From positions 236,484 to 300,483 of the forward strand of contig KQ965747.1 of the NCBI GenBank assembly GCA_001574975.1: 64,000 bases of DNA, read 5' to 3'. The DNA is from Gonapodya prolifera JEL478 (lineage: Eukaryota > Monoblepharomycota > Monoblepharidomycetes > Monoblepharidales > Gonapodyaceae). Positions 31,376-43,362 of the stretch are shown in pieces. Within the stretch, counting starts at the first letter, position 1. Every line of letters begins with the position of its first letter. The notes beneath the pieces were generated by a model. That model was not told where the DNA came from. It did not search any database and saw only the letters and a list, made by a program, of their open reading frames with translations. The translations under genes and the position numbers were made by a program.

Positions 31376-34300
31376 TCAATCATCTAACTCTGCTTCAAGC
31401 ATATCAGCAAAGTCATCAAGCGAGTCTGTCTCCCATTGTCCGGCATTCTGGCCCAGGGCGCTCTTTTTCGAGCGACCGCGAAAACGCGAAAGGGTGTCGG
31501 TATCGGATGTTGAGACGCTGTCATCAGTGCGAGGAGTTCTTGCCGACAGGTTGCTTCTGTTGTTGTCTGCACGGAGTCCGACCTCGGAAGAACCTGTGTC
31601 CATATCCACTGAGTCACTAGATTCATTAGACGGACTATTCACATCTTGCAGTGCCGTAGTGTCGCTTCCTTTGCCTGACGTTGCACGCTTGTCCAGGTCC
31701 GAAAGAAATCCCCACCCTTTCAGCGCGCCAGACATCTTTCCTTTTGCCTCGACCTTCGATGATATGGGCGCCTTATCCGAGCCCTTCAAACGTTTATACT
31801 CACCCTTGCGAGGAGACTCGCCTACCGATGCATCATCGTCTCGAGGTCTCTTGGTCCCCGGTGAGGTACTTGGTCGATCATCTTCATCTTTCAGTATACT
31901 TTCATCGTCATCATCCGAATCCAACTCGGCGTCCACCTCCGCGTCCATTTCCGCCCAGTCCTCTTTCCGAAGATTGTCGAAGAGGTGCTCTGTGGGCGAG
32001 GCAAGGATCCCATCATCTGGATCCTGGACAGGAGGGGAGGGTAGCAGCGATAGAGGGAGCGGGCGTGGACTCAATTCGGCCGGATCGAGCCGCTCGTCGA
32101 TCTCCTCTGATGGTTCCAGAAGATATGCTCTGAGCGATTTTCGAGAGTACATGTAAACACTGTCGAGCAACCTATACACCAAGGTGGGTGAGTAACACTT
32201 GGCATGCAGTCCCGGTTCCAAACGCACCATTCTTTGGTCACCACTGGAACTCCCATGGCGTTCGCATCAGCAACCTTTACGGTTCCTTTCTTCCCCGCCA
32301 CCAAGCAATCCACCTTCATCTTCCGTTTCACCCCGCTACCATCGCCCCCTGGACCCAGAGACCTCGACCGAATCTCGCCCGCTGGCTCCCTCCCATCCTC
32401 ATAAACGTCTGCTTCTTCAACTTCGTACTCCAAGCCATCCATCACCCGACCTCCAAACCAATCAGCCAGCCTCCAGAAATCATTCAACTTCGGGTCCGTG
32501 CCAAGAGGAACAAGACTGCTGAACGCCATCGTCATACCAGTGAGAACGTGGTATCGCATTGCTGGGAGAATGACCCGGACATCAGCGAATGGCGCCGGAG
32601 ACGGCTCGACGTGCTTGGCGCCCGCACGCCGAGACGACGTGCTGGGATTCGTGAGGACATGGCGGTCGTAGGCCTCGTAAAACGAGGTGTGGAGGCGGGT
32701 CAGAATCTCGAGGATGTGGAGAAGCGATGAGTCGTCATCGCGCAGGACGGGACGGCGTGGAGGGTGGAATGGGGATGGCGGAGTGGGCGCACTCTTGGCA
32801 GATTGGGAGAACGTTTCCGACTGCATAGGTGCCGGTGACGTTGTATCGGGGACCATGTCGCCAGATGGAGCAACACCCGCCCTGTCCTTGTAAAGGTCGT
32901 CCTCATCCTCCATCTCCATCATAGAGCTCAAAGGACGCTTGGACGCAAGCTCTTCAAGGTTATGGGCCTGTGCGTCGCTCAGTCTTCTGAGCAGCTGCTC
33001 CTTTTCCTCCGGGGTGTCCTCCGTCTCGTCAGCGTCTTCTGAGTCTGGTAAAGTGAGTCCCGGAATGGGATCAATGAGGGCGGATGGAGGAGGGAGAGTG
33101 GTGAATGCAGGGCGTGGAGTTTTGGGTCGCTGTCGAAAGTGTCAAAGTCTTGTAAGAGAGACAGGAAACGAAGGATTTCCGCAGCTCACCTCCTTCTTTG
33201 CAGCTTCGTATACTGCGCTATTAATGTCTCCAATTCCAAGGAAGAATTCGTATGGGCGGACTTTGACGAGGTTTTGGGACCAGCCCCATACATCTGCGCG
33301 ATCGTCAACGATTGCGACCATACTCTGGTCGAACGGAAATAGGCGCAAGAGAGACTTTGCAGTAAAGCCTAGGAATTTCAATTGAGATAAGTCAGTTGCA
33401 CGACTGGAAACAATCGGTGTTGCAGGATACATACTTCCACTTTCGTCCCGGCTCAACACTCGTTCTCCGAAGAAGACACCCTCGGGGTCGATTTTCTGGG
33501 CGATCTCATTCGCGTATGCGCGAGTTCCCATGGTGTAGATGTGGAGCTCATACAGCTTGGAGATGTGCTCAAGGAATAGCTGGAGGTTGGGGCTGGAGGT
33601 GCGAATTCAGAAGTCAATTGAGTTCGCAAACGTCCCAGCACCCACTTACCGAAACTTGACGTAGTAAACCGTGGGATGGTCCGGCAGAACAAACCGATGG
33701 ACCCCCTGTAGCACGGGAAAATTCGGGTTGGACGGATCCCGCATCCACTCATCCACCGTCGGATCGACTGTCGCGTGAATGATGGTCTGGTCCAAGTCCA
33801 GGACCAGCGACAGCTTTCGCGAACGCAGGAGACGGTCCGTGGTCTCGCGTTCCAGGCGCAGGGCTTCGGCTTTTGTCACGCGGAGGTTCACGACGTTGTG
33901 GTCGACAGCGATGGTCGCGGATGGCGGGGCGGCGGTTTGGCGGTTGAATACTGTTTCGCTGTGTAAATGGTAAGAGGAGTTGGCGATGTCGATGGAGGGA
34001 AGGAGGGAAGGAATGCAACGACGAGACGTACAGGTCTTTTCCACAGACGGCACACATCCCGGCAAAGACGGTTGGGTGGCCACACGGCTCCACAATGACT
34101 GCCAGACATCGTCTATGAAATGCCGATTGAAGGGCAGTCACATTGGTGCGGATGAGCCACGAAAATCCCTTCTGTCACCACCCTGTCACCTTCAAAACTC
34201 ACTTCGCGTCGACTCTTTCCCCCTCCAGAACCCCAATCTCATCAAAAACTCCTTCGCATGGCGCCTGGTACTCCTCGCGAACGCCATCATCGCCATCCTC

Positions 34301-34438
34301 GTCTGCATTGTGACCCCTGCGACGGTACACGAACAGCGCTTGGCCGGGCTTCACCTGCTGACCTGCCCGGGCCAGAACGCGCGATATCATCGCGGGAGAG
34401 TGCCGGGCGGGAAGGAAGAGTTCTCGGCGGGTTTCCAT
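31376..34438 (-). CDS. FCP1: RNA polymerase II CTD phosphatase FCP1
   Basis: Nuclear phosphatase that removes Ser2 phosphates from the RNA polymerase II C-terminal repeats. Start at METRRELFLPARHSP (34438), followed by a biotinyl-like fold, ARAGQQVKPGQALFVYRR, typical of FCP1 N-termini. A small Cys motif CGHPTVFAGMCAVCGKDL follows. The catalytic FCPH domain has LVLDLDQTIIHATVDPT with the DxDxT nucleophile near 33790, YTMGTRAYANEIAQKIDP, ERVLSRDESGS, and SMVAIVDDRADVWGWSQN. A BRCT domain spans about 32.2-32.6 kb (TMAFSSLVPLG, FWRLADWFGGRVM, VVTKEWCVWN). The C-terminal tail is acidic and ends DSLDDFADMLEAELDD, the conserved TFIIF-binding type helix; the stop is at 31376. It has about eight exons and faces away from the permease array. 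Confidence 0.95.
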
Positions 34439-34891
34439 CAATCGGTGCGAGTGGGAGTTGTTGTCATGAGGGCTTTGGTCACTCGTGCACAGTGCAAACA
34501 CGAAGAGGGTGCCGACAAATGAAAGTTTCCCAACGTCCAGCCTGGTGAGGCGAATCGTAGTGGAAGATAATATCGTTTTCCTGGCTAGCAGGGCTTCGAA
34601 TGGGCCTTGGTCGGATGGGGAGCGCATATCAGTGACACCAACGTAACAAAACGTCCGTCTTCCGTCGCTTCGCTTCATTCTGTCCATGCTACATAAGGAC
34701 CGACCTTTTCTCTCCTGCACCTGGCCATCAAGTCTGCAAGCGGATCGGTTTCATTGGGTTTCAAATTCACCATAAAATGATGCAGAAGCGCAAGGGTTTC
34801 CCCATCGCACTCTAAGTTCCAAAAAGTACGTGGCTTGGCTCGCACGAAGCGACTTCAGCGCGACCTGCATCGCTCCAGACCGTGCAACCAC
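34439..34891. promoter_or_regulatory. Upstream region of FCP1 (divergent from permease array)
   Basis: 453 bp between the FCP1 start and the ruined first permease. The FCP1 frame stays open upstream to 34720 on the minus strand, but the encoded residues have no family resemblance. No core element was identified. Confidence 0.35.
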
Positions 34892-36599
34892 ATGGCGCAC
34901 GAGCACACAACGGTAGTCGGCGCACCAAAAGTTCAAGTTTTAATCGACGGTCATGCGTAAGGTCGACATAACCTTGATTCCGTGGCTGATGATTTTGCTA
35001 CTCCGCGCTTAATGTGGGTCCTTCCGTTGCTCGTACCCTCGGGAGATAGTTTCGCTAATCATTTCTGCGGGTGGGAAACGGTCACAAAACTTTAGATTGA
35101 CATACAGAACATCAGTGCTGGTGATATTCATTCCTTTCACGTGTTTTGTGTTTCCTCCCCAACTTCGGGCTGACTCTGAAAGTCTTGTGTAATCCTTCCT
35201 AGCGGTCATCATGAATGCAGAAACTCCCGCACACTAAATGGCGTACAGCTCGGCCTGGACGGAAACAAGTTCAACTGGGCACTGTCGGCATTCTTCTGTG
35301 AGATTCCTAATATTCCTATGTCCTGTGCAGCAGCGCTCAACGGTTCTCTTAAACACTCCTCATTCCCTTTACTCCACCTAAACTAGTCGGATACGTCCTC
35401 CTCGAAATTCCCGGCGTGAGTTTTAGTCTTTACTTTTGACACGTGTCTTCTTTACAATGGTCTCACCCACTCTCAACGTAGAATCTCGTCATCACCCGCT
35501 TCAACCCATCCCGCGGGATCGCCCGTATCATGACATCTTGGGGAGTTCTCGCCGTAAGTTCTGCTCTTTCTCACCCAGCGTTTTCCCCCCATCTTCACGT
35601 TCATCGTTCATCGTTTCATCGCTCAACACCTCAACCCTTTACAATGGTCTCACCCACTCTCAACGTAGAACCTCGTCATCACCCGCTTCAACCCATCCCG
35701 CGGGATCGCCCATATCATGGCATCTTGGGGAGTTCTCGCCGTAAGTTCTGCTCTTTCTCACCCAGCGCTTCCCCCCCATCTTCATGTTCATCGTTCATCG
35801 TTTCATCGCTCAACCCCTCAACCCCTCAACGTCTAGGCCTGCTTGAGCGTCGTCCAAAACTTCACGGGGCTTGTCGTCGTGCGAGCGCTGGTCGGGTGTA
35901 TGGAGAATGGATACTCGCCCGGAACGTGAGTAGTTCGATAGCGCGGTTGGCTAACTTGAGTTTTTGCTTACGCCGTAGTTGGGTTCGCACGATGACCGCA
36001 ACAGAGCTCTGTACCTGTCTTTCTGGTACAAGGTAAGAAGTCGGTCGTCGAAGCAATGACAGTCCAGAGCACTTTCCGCATTGCATTTCTCTTGCGTACA
36101 CGAAACAAATTGAACATCTTTAAGAAATACGAAGGTATGCTCCTTTTTTCACACTCCCAAAAAGTGGGAAACGTCACCTCATCAACATCCCTCCCACACC
36201 GAGGTTGTGATTTTGAACAATCTCAAATCTCAACCCATGGTTCCTGCTCCCCGTAAGTCCCGCTCTGCTCCTGCTTCATGCACACCTCTCCTTCCCACCC
36301 GTCCGCCCCACTCTCAACCTCCCCCAGCCCTCTACGTCTGCTCCTTCACATTCCTCATTCCCCTATCTCGAACCAGTCATTCCGCTGATCACTCAACACG
36401 ACACGAGGAACCTCCCGCACTGCAGACCGCTCTGCCTTCACGGTCGCGTGCGGTAACATCGGTGAGTATGAAGTCTCGCTTTTTGCGGGGGAATTTCTGT
36501 GCTGAATTGTGTGGGTTGGTTGCAGTGTTTGAAACGGGTGGGTTGGATTCGGAGGATAAGTTTGTGGATGTCACGAATGTCGAGAACGCCAGAGGGTGA
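34892..36599 (+). pseudogene. Ruined Dal5/Tna1-type permease, array copy 1
   Basis: Recognisable exons of the permease found intact at 40368-43100, in the same order: RVMRKVDITLIPWLM (34950-34995, then out of frame through an extra T), NISA, VIMNAETPAH followed at once by a stop codon, GLDGNKFNWALSAFF, GYVLLEIPG, NLVITRFNPSR (twice, see the repeat at 35454), NFTGLVVVRALVGCMENGYS and YLSFWYK. About half of the protein, from after KKYE to TSRTA, is missing. The 3' end survives: RSAFTVACGNIG, then GGLDSEDKFVDVTNV and a stop at 36599. It is clearly non-functional through frameshifts, a stop, an internal deletion and an exon duplication. Splice donors and acceptors are still mostly intact, so the decay is not very old. 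Confidence 0.85.
35454..35827 (+). repeat. Tandem 187-bp duplication of one exon with its intron
   Basis: Unit 1 is 35454-35640 and unit 2 begins at 35641 with the same acaatggtctcacccactct. Each unit carries an acceptor, the exon for NLVITRFNPSRGI followed by ASW/TSWGVLA, and the downstream intron with ttcatcgttcatcgtttcat. The units differ at only about ten positions, so the duplication is young. It lies inside the ruined permease copy 1. Confidence 0.9.
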
Positions 36600-37134
36600 A
36601 TGGTCGCGTGGCGGACTTAGCCTTTACACACAGACGTTTGTCATGCGGAGTCGATGCATTGATCGAAGCTCCGGTACTTTTTGTATAGTGTACATTAAAT
36701 GTGGTATCAGTACACCCACTCACTCTTCGGTGGAATTCAGGTGTGATCGGATGGCATCCACGATATTTGCCCCTCTGCAGCCTACGATCACCTCGAAATC
36801 TCAACCAGAGGTGAGAATTGCGACCGCGTACCAAAAGGGACACGATTCGTCGGAGCTTCGAGTAGGGCAAACATTGACACTCTCCCAGCGAAAAATATAA
36901 TCGGGTTCCGATATATTTGCATGCCATCTTAACTCTATCTAGTCCTGCAAAATGCGGGGTATTGCGCCCACGTGCTTTGCGATCTGGATCGCTCTGGGCT
37001 CTGATGTGGGGATGTGGCGCTCCCAAGGTTATCCCCTGCCAATTGTGGCGACACACCCTGCGGCACGTATCGCCCGTCCACCCGCCACTCCGCACCCACC
37101 ACCCAGCCATCCCTCTGCTCTGCCAGGCGGCGCG
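36600..37134. other. Spacer between permease copies 1 and 2
   Basis: 535 bp. It holds the promoter of copy 2 and no gene that I can support. Confidence 0.35.
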
Positions 37135-39886
37135 ATGGCACAGCGGCAGTACATCCAGGTCGAGAAGTTCACCGTGAGTCTCTCTGTCTCTGTCTGCCTT
37201 GCACCCAGGGCTGCTGCGTCTTCCTCGCTCCTGACCTGAGCATCTCATGTCTCCATTCTCTCCCCCATCGCTGAACAGGAAGCGGCCCAGGTGCTCCCCG
37301 ACTGGACACCATCAGAGGTGAGCTATTGCCTCCTGTCCATGCGGACGCTCGTCTCCCACATGAGGCGTGCCTCACTCACGGCGGCTTTGCTCTACCCGAC
37401 TTTCACCCCTACCCACAGGAAAATAGGGTCATGCGGAAGGTCGATCTGGCGCTGATTCCATGGCTGATGATTTGCTACACCGCGCTCAACGTGAGACTCG
37501 GTCCATATTTGTTTCGGTCATTTTTTCGGTGGTGACACATGTCACCCCACACCGTACGCACAACCGAACGCCACATCGTGTACGTTGGCAGATTGACAGA
37601 AATAATATCAGTGCAGGTGCGTTTATACGGATATTTTTGCCTTCGATTTGAGTTTACCTTTTTTTTACCTTTCCATGCAGCCGTGATCATGAACGCCGAA
37701 ACCCCCACCCACAGCTTGCTCGTGCAGCTTGGCCTCGATGGTAACAAGTTCAACTGGGCCTTGTCTGGGTTCTTCTGTGAGCAATCCGTGTCTCGAAACC
37801 CACACATCGCATTTCTGATAATATTACGCATGCATTTTCCTAAAAATTTCTTCTCCCGGACCTTCCCTCTATGTAGTCGGATACGTTCTCCTCGAAATCC
37901 CCAGCGTAAGTCAAGTCCTGTTTATGCCAAACTATGTTTCACTAATCACCTCTTGCGTCTGCTTCAACAATAGAACCTCCTCATCACCCGCTTCAACCCT
38001 TCCCGCTGGATCGCCCGCATCATGACCTCGTGGGGCATTCTCGCCGCTTGCATGGGCGCCGTGCAGAACTTTGCCGGGCTCGTCGTCGTGCGTGCGCTCG
38101 TTGGGTGCATGGAGGCCGGGTATTCGCCGGGGACGTGGGTAATATTTGAAGGACCGCGATTTTTTATGAACTAGAACTGACAACGTGTTGGTGATTTGGC
38201 AGTGCGCTTTACCTTTCGTTCTGGTATAAGGTAAGCCTAGTTGACTTGAAAACGAATGTCTCTAGGTGGAGCTCACACCCCTACCCCCACTCCGTCACTT
38301 CCTTCTTGGACTTCATAGAAATACGAAGGTAAGCTCATTATTCCATTATTCCTCTCCATTCTTTTCCTGAACATAACTCCGACTCCTCTCACCACCAGTC
38401 TCCTCCCGCTGGGCATACATGTTCGGCGGCGCCAACGTGATCTCCAGCTTTGGCGGTGTGGTGGCGTTTGGCGTCGCGGGAATGGACGGGTTGGGTGGGA
38501 TTTCGGGGTGGCGGTGGTGAGTTGAACTTTTGGGCTGACGGTGGTCGGCGTGGTTTGAAGGGAATCTGAATTGACGTGAAACCTTGGTTTGGTGGAAAGG
38601 CTCTTTATTCTTGAGGGAGCAGCGTCGGGGATTCTTGGGATCGCGACTTGGTTCATTCTTCCCGTGAGCACCCTGCAGTTCATTCAACGATTGCCATTGC
38701 CTTGACATCATCCGCTGACCTCCCCCCTTCCCACCTTTAGGACTACCCCCAAACCTGCCGCTTCCTCGACACGCGCGAAAAAGAAATCGTGATTGGTCGT
38801 TTACCCCCCACGGGCCCCTCCGTGGTCTCGAAGCAAATCGTGCCCGCCGAAGTACTGGACGCGTTCAAGGACTGGAAAATGTACGCGCTGAGCTTTTCGC
38901 TGATGTTGACCTTGATTACGGTGTATGGTATTGCGTATTTCGCGCCGAGTGTGAGTTCTGAGGTCTCCGCTGTTGATACCGAAAATGCAGTATCTAAAGT
39001 TGGACTTATCCCCTGTCATTCCACCCAATTTTGTCTTAGGTCATCAAATCGATGGGATTCACGTCCAACGACGCCCAACTACTTTCAGTCCCGACCGCAC
39101 TCTTCTCCGCCATCTGGATTATCTTCATGTATGCTACGATCTCCCCTTCCTTCTGCTCCATCCCCACTCACACCTTCTACTCCCTCACCACCCCCTTACC
39201 CACCCCCTTACCCACCCCCACCACTCCCCAGTAACTGGTCCTCGGACCGCTCCCAAGAAAAGCTCTTCCACGGGATCGCATGCCTGGCGCCCGCGGTCGT
39301 GGGGTACCTTTTTGCTGGCGACGATCCAGAGCCAGATTGGCGACTATGCGAGATATGGACTGCTCTTTTTGGTTTCGTTCGCTACTGGAAGTGGGTTTTC
39401 GTACTGTCGAAGGATAAACATCCTCACCGGATTCATCTTTTATTGACACGTCGTCTTCCTGCGACATGAACAGTTATTCCAATCATTATCGGTCTGAGCA
39501 CCATCTCCACAAAGGGAACCTCGCGAACTGCTGTCCGGTCCGCCTTCACCGTGGCGTGCGGAAACATTGGCGGAGCCATCGGCGGCCAAATCTACCAACT
39601 CCAAGACGCGCCCCTGTACCTGCGCGGGCACTGGACCAACGGCATATTGCTCGTGGCCGTGCTCATCCTGTTCATCATTGGCGTCATTGCCATCGTGAGG
39701 GAGGGCGAGTTCGTGGGCAGGAAGGCGAACATGACTGGTGGGTTGTTGGTTTTCTCTGTGGGTGGCTCGGGTTTCGAGCTAATATGTGATATGTGGGGAT
39801 TTATAGTGTTTGAACGCGGCGGTCTTGAGCTCGACGGCGAGAAGTTCGTGGACGTGACCAATGTGGTTACGGCGAGGGATACGTGA
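37135..39886 (+). CDS. Dal5/Tna1-type anion:cation symporter, array copy 2, one apparent frameshift
   Basis: MFS permease of the allantoate/nicotinate family (plasma membrane). Start MAQRQYIQVEKFT (37135). Exons parallel copy 3: RVMRKVDLALIPWLMICYTA, IDRNNIS, QLGLDGNKFNWALSGFF, SRWIARIMTSWGILA, LVVVRALVGCMEAGYSPGT, YMFGGANVISSFGG, WFILPDYPQTCRFLDTREKE, PPTGPSVVSKQIVPAEVLDA and FVDVTNV near the end at 39886. The reading frame is intact except at about 39308, where a run of five T follows ggggtac; the homologous site in copy 3 reads YFLLAT, and here the frame is lost by +1 within the T run. Everything downstream is conserved in the shifted frame with normal introns. This is either a very recent inactivation or a homopolymer error in the assembly. 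Confidence 0.85.
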
Positions 39887-40367
39887 AAAAAGTGGCTACA
39901 CCAGAATCAAGAGTGGTTTGATGTTGCTGGCTGACTCGTACACTGTGTTTTGTTTGCAAATGGGGCTTTTTGGGCGTACATACGTATGTCTCTTGGGGCA
40001 TTGGACGGGCAGACATTTCTTGAATTACTTGTTGTGAGCAACGTAGATTTCTTGTGGGCATCAATACATGGCATACGCACAAATTGGGATGTGGCTTTTG
40101 GGAGAAAGTCACCGCCTCCAAAGCTTTCTCCTCCCGCTCTCCCTCATCTTGCACCAGTCTCCTACCCTACACACAAGTCTAATGATCTGGAACTGGTTTA
40201 GCATTTGTTTACCCACCGGGTTCGAGACCGGACAGGATAGCAAACAGGGCGGTGCCACAGCTGTGTCCGACGTCTCCAAAGCGGCGACCTCGGTCTCATA
40301 CCGTCAGCCACATCCCTTGTGTAAACCTCTGTGACCCCCGCGAACAGGACTTTGAGCGCACTAGGAG
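39887..40367. other. Spacer between permease copies 2 and 3
   Basis: 481 bp, no gene seen. Contains the copy 2 terminator and copy 3 promoter. Confidence 0.35.
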
Positions 40368-43100
40368 ATGGCACAGCGTTCATACGTTCACGTGGAGAAG
40401 TATGGGGTGAGTGGAGTTGAGCCCCTCATCGGAGATCGGACTAGGCAGAGAGGCAGAGCGAATCTTAACTCAATGAACGCACTCTCCACAGGAAGCAGCC
40501 CAGGTGCAGCCGGACTGGACTCCTGCTGAGGTGAGGACTCCTGCCCGTCTTCTCTTTAGCTCGGGTCATCCTGACTTTGTCGCCGTTCGCGTGTTCAGGA
40601 AACCAAGGTCATGCGGAAGGTCGACCTGGCGCTCATTCCGTGGCTGACGGTCTGCTACACCGCACTGAACGTGAGTCTTGTTTTCGGAAGTTCGGTCGGA
40701 TATACATGTTGGGAAAAGTTAAAGTACTCACAACCTCGGAAATGAAGATTGACCGAAACAACATCAGCTCTGGTATGTCGGATCTCTCCGAGCCATTCAA
40801 AACAACGACAGAGCATAACGCGATAACTCCACGCAGCTGTCATCATGAACGCCGAAATTCCTGCCCACACAATGACGGTCCAACTCGGACTCGACGGCAC
40901 ACAGTTTAATTGGGCCCTGTCCGCTTTCTTCTGTGAGTCGCACGCATGCTCTAACCTTCCCGAAAAGACCTTATTCCCTTACACTACTTTATTAACGTCT
41001 TTACAGTCGGATACGTACTCCTCGAAATTCCCAGTGTAAGATTACTCTTACAACGCCACGCCGCACATCACTTCACACTTACGCACCGCACACAGAACCT
41101 CGTCATCACCCGCTTCAACCCGTCCCGCTGGATCACCCGTATCATGACAACCTGGGGAATTCTCGCCGTGAGTATTGATCACCTTCCCCTGCCGGTTTTT
41201 GCATCGGCAGTTGGGAGTTGGCAGTTTGCAGTTGACACGACACGCGCTGACACCGTTTCATTCCGCTTGGCACAATAGGCACTCATGGGCGCCGTGCAGA
41301 ACTTTGCTGGATTGGTGGTTGTCAGAGCACTGGTCGGGTGCATGGAGGCAGGGTTTTCGCCGGGGACGTGAGTGGTTGAGTGGGCGCTTTGCGGGGCTTT
41401 CTGGAACTTGAGGAACTCACGTGTTCGATGGACAATTTTCTAGCATCTTCTTCCTGTCTTTTTGGTACAAAGTAAGTCCCTTGGAAGCAGTCGCGAGCTC
41501 CACCCATTTCTCATTAAACCTCTACGATCTCCTCCTCTTCCCAGAAATATGAACGTGAGCAAAACAAGTCGCCCGTTCTCGCAAACTTGGTGATTGAATC
41601 ATCGGTACCCTTTGGCACCAGTCTCTTCCCGCTGGGCGTACATGTTTGGCGGCGCCAACGTCGTCAGTAGTTTCGGCGGCGCTGTGGCTTTCGGGGTTGC
41701 TTCAATGTGAGGAGTTTGCCATACTGCTCATTTCTCTCGGCCCGGTTTCTGACAATGACGCCTGTCTTTTCCCTACAGGGACGGCGTTGGCGGGATCGCC
41801 GGCTGGCGATGGTACGCAAAACATCTTCACAAACAAGTTTGGTCTGTCTCTCATCCACACCCCATTCCCCCCAACAGGCTCTTCATCCTCGAAGGATCCG
41901 TCTCGGCGCTCCTGGGCATCATGACCTGGTTCATCCTCCCCGACTACCCCCAAACCTGCAAGTTCCTCAACACCCGCGAAAAGGAGATCGTCATTGGCCG
42001 CTTGCCACCCACAGGCCCGTCCGTCGTGTCGAAACAGATCGTCCCCGCTGAAGTTTTGGACGCGTTCAAGGACTGGAAGATGTACGCGTTCGGGATGGCG
42101 CTCATGTTGACTCTGATTACGGTGTATGCGATTGCGTACTTTCAGCCGTCGGTGGGTGGCTTGATTGGCGTCGTCGCCGTGGTGAAGCAAGTTCTGAGCA
42201 AGCGTTTACGTTGGCCTCAAGGTCATCAAAGCAATGGGATTCTCGTCAACCGAAGCCCAGCTCCTCACCGTGCCCACGTCGCTTCTTGCCGCTCTTTGGA
42301 TCATCTTCATGTGAGCTACCCTTCCCCTTTCCCGCCCTGTCTTTCCGTCCACGTCCTCATCTTTGCCCGGTCTCTTTGCACCCCAACCGCCCTACCCCCT
42401 AAAAGCAACTGGTCCTCCGACAACAGTCAAGAAAAGCTCCTCCACGGGGTCGCGTGCCTTGTCGCGCCCGTCGCGGGGTACTTCCTCCTCGCGACCGTGC
42501 AGACCAAGCTGTCGGATTACGGCAAGTACGGGATTCTTTTCCTGGTGGCGACTGCGAGCGGGAGTGAGTACGGCATCGCGAACGCTACAGCTCTCTTCGT
42601 TAACAACGCTTTTGGTTCTGCATCCTAGTCATCCCGCTCATCATTGGACTGAGTACCATCACGACCAAGGGAACATCACGTACCGCCGTGAGGTCAGCCT
42701 TCACTGTCGCGTGCGGAAACATCGGTACGTTTGCTTCCCCTCCCCGCTTCTTCACCCATCACTCACTAGCGCACGGCCGTCACTCCAGGCGGCGCCATCG
42801 GCGGACAAATCTACCAACTTGACGACGCCCCGCTCTACACCCGCGGGCACTGGATCAACGCTACGCTGCTCCTCGCGGTGCTCATTTTGTTCGTGATCAC
42901 AGTCGTGGCGGTCATTAAGGAGGGAGAGTATATTGGACGGAAGGCGAATCTTACGGGTGAGTTTTGTTTGGTTGGGAGGGTTGGTTGTGGGTTTGAGTGT
43001 GACGGTATTTGTGTTGCCAGTGTTCGAACGTGGTGGGCTCGAGCTCGAAGGGGAGCGATTTGTGGACGTGACGAACGTGATGAGTACGCGGGCTGCGTGA
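40368..43100 (+). CDS. Dal5/Tna1-type anion:cation symporter, array copy 3 (intact)
   Basis: Proton-coupled uptake of an organic acid or vitamin such as allantoate, nicotinate or pantothenate; the substrate is not readable. Start MAQRSYVHVEKYG (40368). I could splice about 15 exons in frame: TKVMRKVDLALIPWLTV (TM1), IDRNNISS, GLDGTQFNWALSAFFFGYVL (TM2), SRWITRIMTTWGILA (TM3), LVVVRALVGCMEAGFSPGT (TM4-5, family signature), RWAYMFGGANVVSSFGGAVA, LFILEGSVSALLG, WFILPDYPQTCKFLNTREKE, then the C-terminal six helices (LMLTLITVYAIAYFQPS; PLIIGLSTITTKGTSRTA; ACGNIGGAIGGQIYQ; LLLAVLILFVITVVAVIKEG), ending GERFVDVTNVMSTRAA with a stop at 43100. Several exons are under 40 bp. It is the only fully intact member of the three-gene array. 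Confidence 0.93.
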
Positions 43101-43362
43101 TGATGTTTGAAGGAAGGGATCTTGGTTTGAAGTGATGGACGTGCACCAAGGCGCGCGCCACGATAATTTATGGGCCGGGAACGATAAAACTTTAGCATAC
43201 TTACACGTCGCAATCTGATATACTAGATTTAGAAGTTTGCATGGCATTACATCTTTGCAATATAAACTGTTGTTGGAAAGAAAGATTAAAATGAATTTTT
43301 GCGCTACGTCATCGATTCATGTAATTCAATCCGCAGCACTCCGTCAAAATCACGAATCCTCA

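Noticed and set aside
31494-32156. 220-codon plus-strand frame opposite FCP1
   Set aside because: Antisense to the acidic FCP1 tail; Ser-rich shadow of Asp/Glu codons.
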